A DNA stretch of 6,017 nucleotides from contig JASHXN010000197.1 in assembly GCA_030043505.1 (NCBI GenBank), forward strand, positions 1-6,017. The letters run 5' to 3'. Position numbers and translations under genes: made by a program. Numbering within the stretch: position 1 is the first letter of the stretch; each line of letters opens with the position of its first letter. Shown here piece by piece: positions 5,029 through 6,017 of this stretch. The stretch is from Thermoplasmata archaeon (lineage in GTDB: Archaea; Thermoplasmatota; Thermoplasmata; UBA184). The notes below the pieces were generated by a model. It was not told where the DNA came from and did not search any database. It saw only the letters and a list, made by a program, of their open reading frames with translations.

Positions 5029-5133
5029 GTGACCGTGGCGGCGACCGCAGCACCGCGAGAGTTCATCTACCCGACAGCGCCAAGAGTCTACACCGGGACC
5101 TCGCCTTCGGGAGGTGAGGGTCTAGCCAGATGA
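5029..5133 (+). CDS. Doubtful 34-codon leader ORF overlapping the receiver start
   Basis: A reading frame from GTG 5029 encodes 34 residues and ends at TGA 5131-5133, so its stop overlaps the receiver ATG (5130-5132) as ATGA. A GGGAGGTGA sequence lies at 5017-5025, four bases before the GTG. In favour: this signal and the coupling geometry. Against: about two thirds G or C in third positions, clearly lower than in the certain genes; use of AGA and CTA codons; no recognisable domain; and the transcript start predicted from the TATA box (near 5025) would remove most of the Shine-Dalgarno sequence. It may be a leader peptide or simply untranslated leader. Confidence 0.22.
   Translation: MTVAATAAPREFIYPTAPRVYTGTSPSGGEGLAR
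5098..5117 (+). promoter_or_regulatory. Shine-Dalgarno sequence of the receiver gene within a hairpin
   Basis: GGAGGTGA (5110-5117) is a near-perfect complement of the 16S rRNA 3' end, 12 bases before ATG 5130, and fixes that start. ACCTC (5098-5102) pairs perfectly with GAGGT (5111-5115); within the loop C-TTCG-G (5105-5110) could add a stable UUCG tetraloop closed by one more pair. The stem would hide the ribosome binding site until opened by a ribosome, ligand, protein or heat. Other genes here look leaderless, so a long leader with a covered binding site stands out. Confidence 0.45.
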
Positions 5134-5582
5134 GCGCCGTCGGGGGAAGTGCGTCGCACGGCTCGCTGGCCGGAGGGCTCGCCGCGCCCCGCGGGGCGGC
5201 CCGCGTCCCCGCGCTGCTGTGGGTACCGGACGATGACGTTCGCCTCCTCCTGCGAGGGATCCTGACCCTGCAACGGCACCCGGTCGTCCTGGAGTTCAGC
5301 TCGGCCGAGGCGCTCCGGCACTGGGAACCGGCGCCCGTGGCGCTGCTCGTCCTGGACGCGGTCTCCGGCGCCGGCCGCTGGCGGGAAGAGCTCGCGGCCG
5401 CGCTCGCCGTCCGGCCGGAGCTTCGGGCGATCGTGCTCCTGCCGCGCGACAGCGGGCCGCTCCGCCGCGAGGCGGAAGCGCTCGGCGCGCGGGCTACGGT
5501 CGTGCGGCCGTTCGCGGTCCGCGACCTCGTCGCGGCGATCCGCGACGCGCTGAACGACCCCGCCGGTCCCCCCGGGAGTTGA
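5130..5582 (+). CDS. Stand-alone receiver (CheY-like) domain protein, degenerate
   Basis: 150 residues: an Ala/Gly-rich N-terminal tail (1-26) and one response-regulator receiver fold (about 27-142) with no output domain. Acidic triplet Asp34-Asp35-Asp36 ends the first strand (ALLWVPDDD), and Asp76 in [10 protein letters not shown] sits at the phospho-acceptor position. The switch Ser/Thr after strand 4 is not seen: the strand reads [10 protein letters not shown], with Pro at that place. The invariant Lys of the KPF motif is Arg126 in VVRPF. The spacing between the acidic triplet and the next helix is one residue shorter than usual. Phosphorylation and classical switching are therefore doubtful; it may be a pseudo-receiver used for protein binding. 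No histidine kinase is in the window. The start is set by GGAGGTGA 12 bases upstream. Its last 89 bases overlap the convergent Nudix gene. Confidence 0.8.
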   Translation: MSAVGGSASHGSLAGGLAAPRGAARVPALLWVPDDDVRLLLRGILTLQRHPVVLEFSSAEALRHWEPAPVALLVLDAVSGAGRWREELAAALAVRPELRAIVLLPRDSGPLRREAEALGARATVVRPFAVRDLVAAIRDALNDPAGPPGS

Positions 5583-6017
5583 CGGGACCCGCGCCCGGCG
5601 GGCCGGTCAACAGCCGGACGACCTTCTCGGTCGCCTGAGGCAGCGGGAGGCGCCGGATCTCGGCGACGGTCGCCCAGCGTCGCTCCCGAGTGAGCCGAGG
5701 CGGCCGCCGGACCCCTCCGCGAAAGACGTGCAGCTCGACCGCGAAGTGGCTGTAGCCGTGCCGCACGACCCCGAGCGAGGTTAGCGGGCCCGCCGAGGCG
5801 CCGGTCTCCTCCCGGAGCTCCCGCCGGGCCGCGGCCTCCGGGGTCTCGCCCGACCGCAGTTTCCCTCCGGGAAACTCCCACAGGCCGCCCAACAGCCCGG
5901 CGTCCGGCCGTCGCTGGACCAGCCACCTTCCCCCGGAACCGAGAGCGACGACGGCCCCCAGCACGAGGGGACGCCGTACGGGCCGCCGGCGCTGCGGGAG
6001 GGTCCCCGGATCGGGCA
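5494..6017 (-). CDS. Nudix domain protein, probably the C-terminal part of adenine glycosylase MutY
   Basis: The frame is open to the right edge, giving 173 complete residues in the window. A full Nudix box lies in GGKLRSGE, then TPEAAAR and RELREETGA, with the G-x5-E-x7-REL-x-EE-x-G pattern, after [12 protein letters not shown]. The segment [25 protein letters not shown] resembles the end of MutY C-terminal domains, which recognise 8-oxoguanine opposite adenine. Upstream, [12 protein letters not shown] resembles the linker that joins the MutY catalytic domain to this domain. The helix-hairpin-helix and iron-sulphur parts would lie beyond the edge. Alternative: a free MutT-like hydrolase starting at GTG 5964, since the Nudix box looks catalytically complete; no TATA-like box sits 27 bases before that GTG. 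About 40 residues after the domain form an Arg/Gly/Pro-rich tail, part of which is encoded opposite the receiver gene. Confidence 0.82.
   Translation of the reverse strand, partial: PDPGTLPQRRRPVRRPLVLGAVVALGSGGRWLVQRRPDAGLLGGLWEFPGGKLRSGETPEAAARRELREETGASAGPLTSLGVVRHGYSHFAVELHVFRGGVRRPPRLTRERRWATVAEIRRLPLPQATEKVVRLLTGPPGAGPVNSRGDRRGRSARRGSPRRGRGPRTAARP

Larger units (their letters stand above)
4829..5129. other. Divergent intergenic region with promoters and inverted repeats
   Basis: About 300 bases between the divergent zinc-ribbon and receiver genes with no convincing protein gene. It holds, from left to right, the minus-strand box of the zinc-ribbon gene (4852-4859), a long interrupted stem (4896-4969), a CTATATAG box with an adjoining palindrome (4995-5012), a Shine-Dalgarno-like sequence followed by a doubtful 34-codon ORF (5017-5133) and a hairpin over the receiver's ribosome binding site (5098-5117). 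No T-loop consensus of a tRNA was found. Confidence 0.7.

Noticed and set aside
5022..5117. 31-codon frame from GTG 5022 ending at the receiver's Shine-Dalgarno sequence
   Set aside because: It has no ribosome binding site of its own and would have to start about three bases before the predicted transcript start; the frame from GTG 5029 is the better candidate.
5025..5129. Possible tRNA or small stable RNA downstream of the strong TATA box
   Set aside because: The only T-loop-like stretch (GTTCATC near 5061) lacks the conserved A of the T-loop, and no acceptor stem could be found.
1..6017. CRISPR array, insertion sequence, phage or toxin-antitoxin genes
   Set aside because: No spaced direct repeats, transposase motifs, terminal repeats or phage-like proteins were found on either strand.

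Overview
This is a GC-rich window from a gene-dense genome that is most likely archaeal. Three genes (sodN, wtpA and the zinc-ribbon gene) have an AT-rich TATA-like box centred 26 to 28 bases before their start codon and no ribosome binding site between. That is the layout of leaderless archaeal transcription; a bacterial -10 box would sit much closer. The substrate-binding protein is of the archaeal WtpA type. A high-GC Thermoplasmatota-like lineage is my guess, but the window has no marker gene that settles it.

Left part (1 to about 2000, minus strand). Three genes read leftwards as a probable directon: sodX (Ni-SOD maturation peptidase), wtpA (tungstate/molybdate-binding protein) and wtpB (permease, which runs off the left edge). 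An ATPase gene would be expected further left.

Centre (2024 to 4104, plus strand). sodN encodes a nickel superoxide dismutase precursor with an intact metal hook, head-to-head with sodX. Twenty bases after it begins hutH, a full-length histidine ammonia-lyase with all active-site residues. The sodX/sodN pair is a complete enzyme-plus-maturase unit: SodX should remove the SodN leader so that His27 becomes the N-terminal nickel ligand.

Right part (4121 to 6017). Convergent with hutH is a 235-residue protein with a probable winged helix, a proline-rich linker and two zinc ribbons, function unknown. An intergenic region of about 300 bases separates it from a divergent gene for a stand-alone, degenerate receiver (CheY-like) protein. 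This region holds the best TATA box of the window, an adjoining perfect 11-bp palindrome, a long interrupted stem-loop, a small ORF overlapping the receiver start by ATGA, and a hairpin that hides a strong Shine-Dalgarno sequence. From the right edge a Nudix domain, probably the C-terminal part of the adenine glycosylase MutY, reads leftwards and overlaps the receiver gene tail-to-tail by 89 bases.

The gene content leans towards oxidative stress and metals: Ni-SOD with its maturase, oxyanion uptake, and a Nudix/MutY protein acting on oxidised guanine. I see no CRISPR array, tRNA, rRNA, transposon or phage gene. The most unusual points are the sodX/sodN pair in an apparently archaeal setting and the regulatory region in front of the receiver gene.
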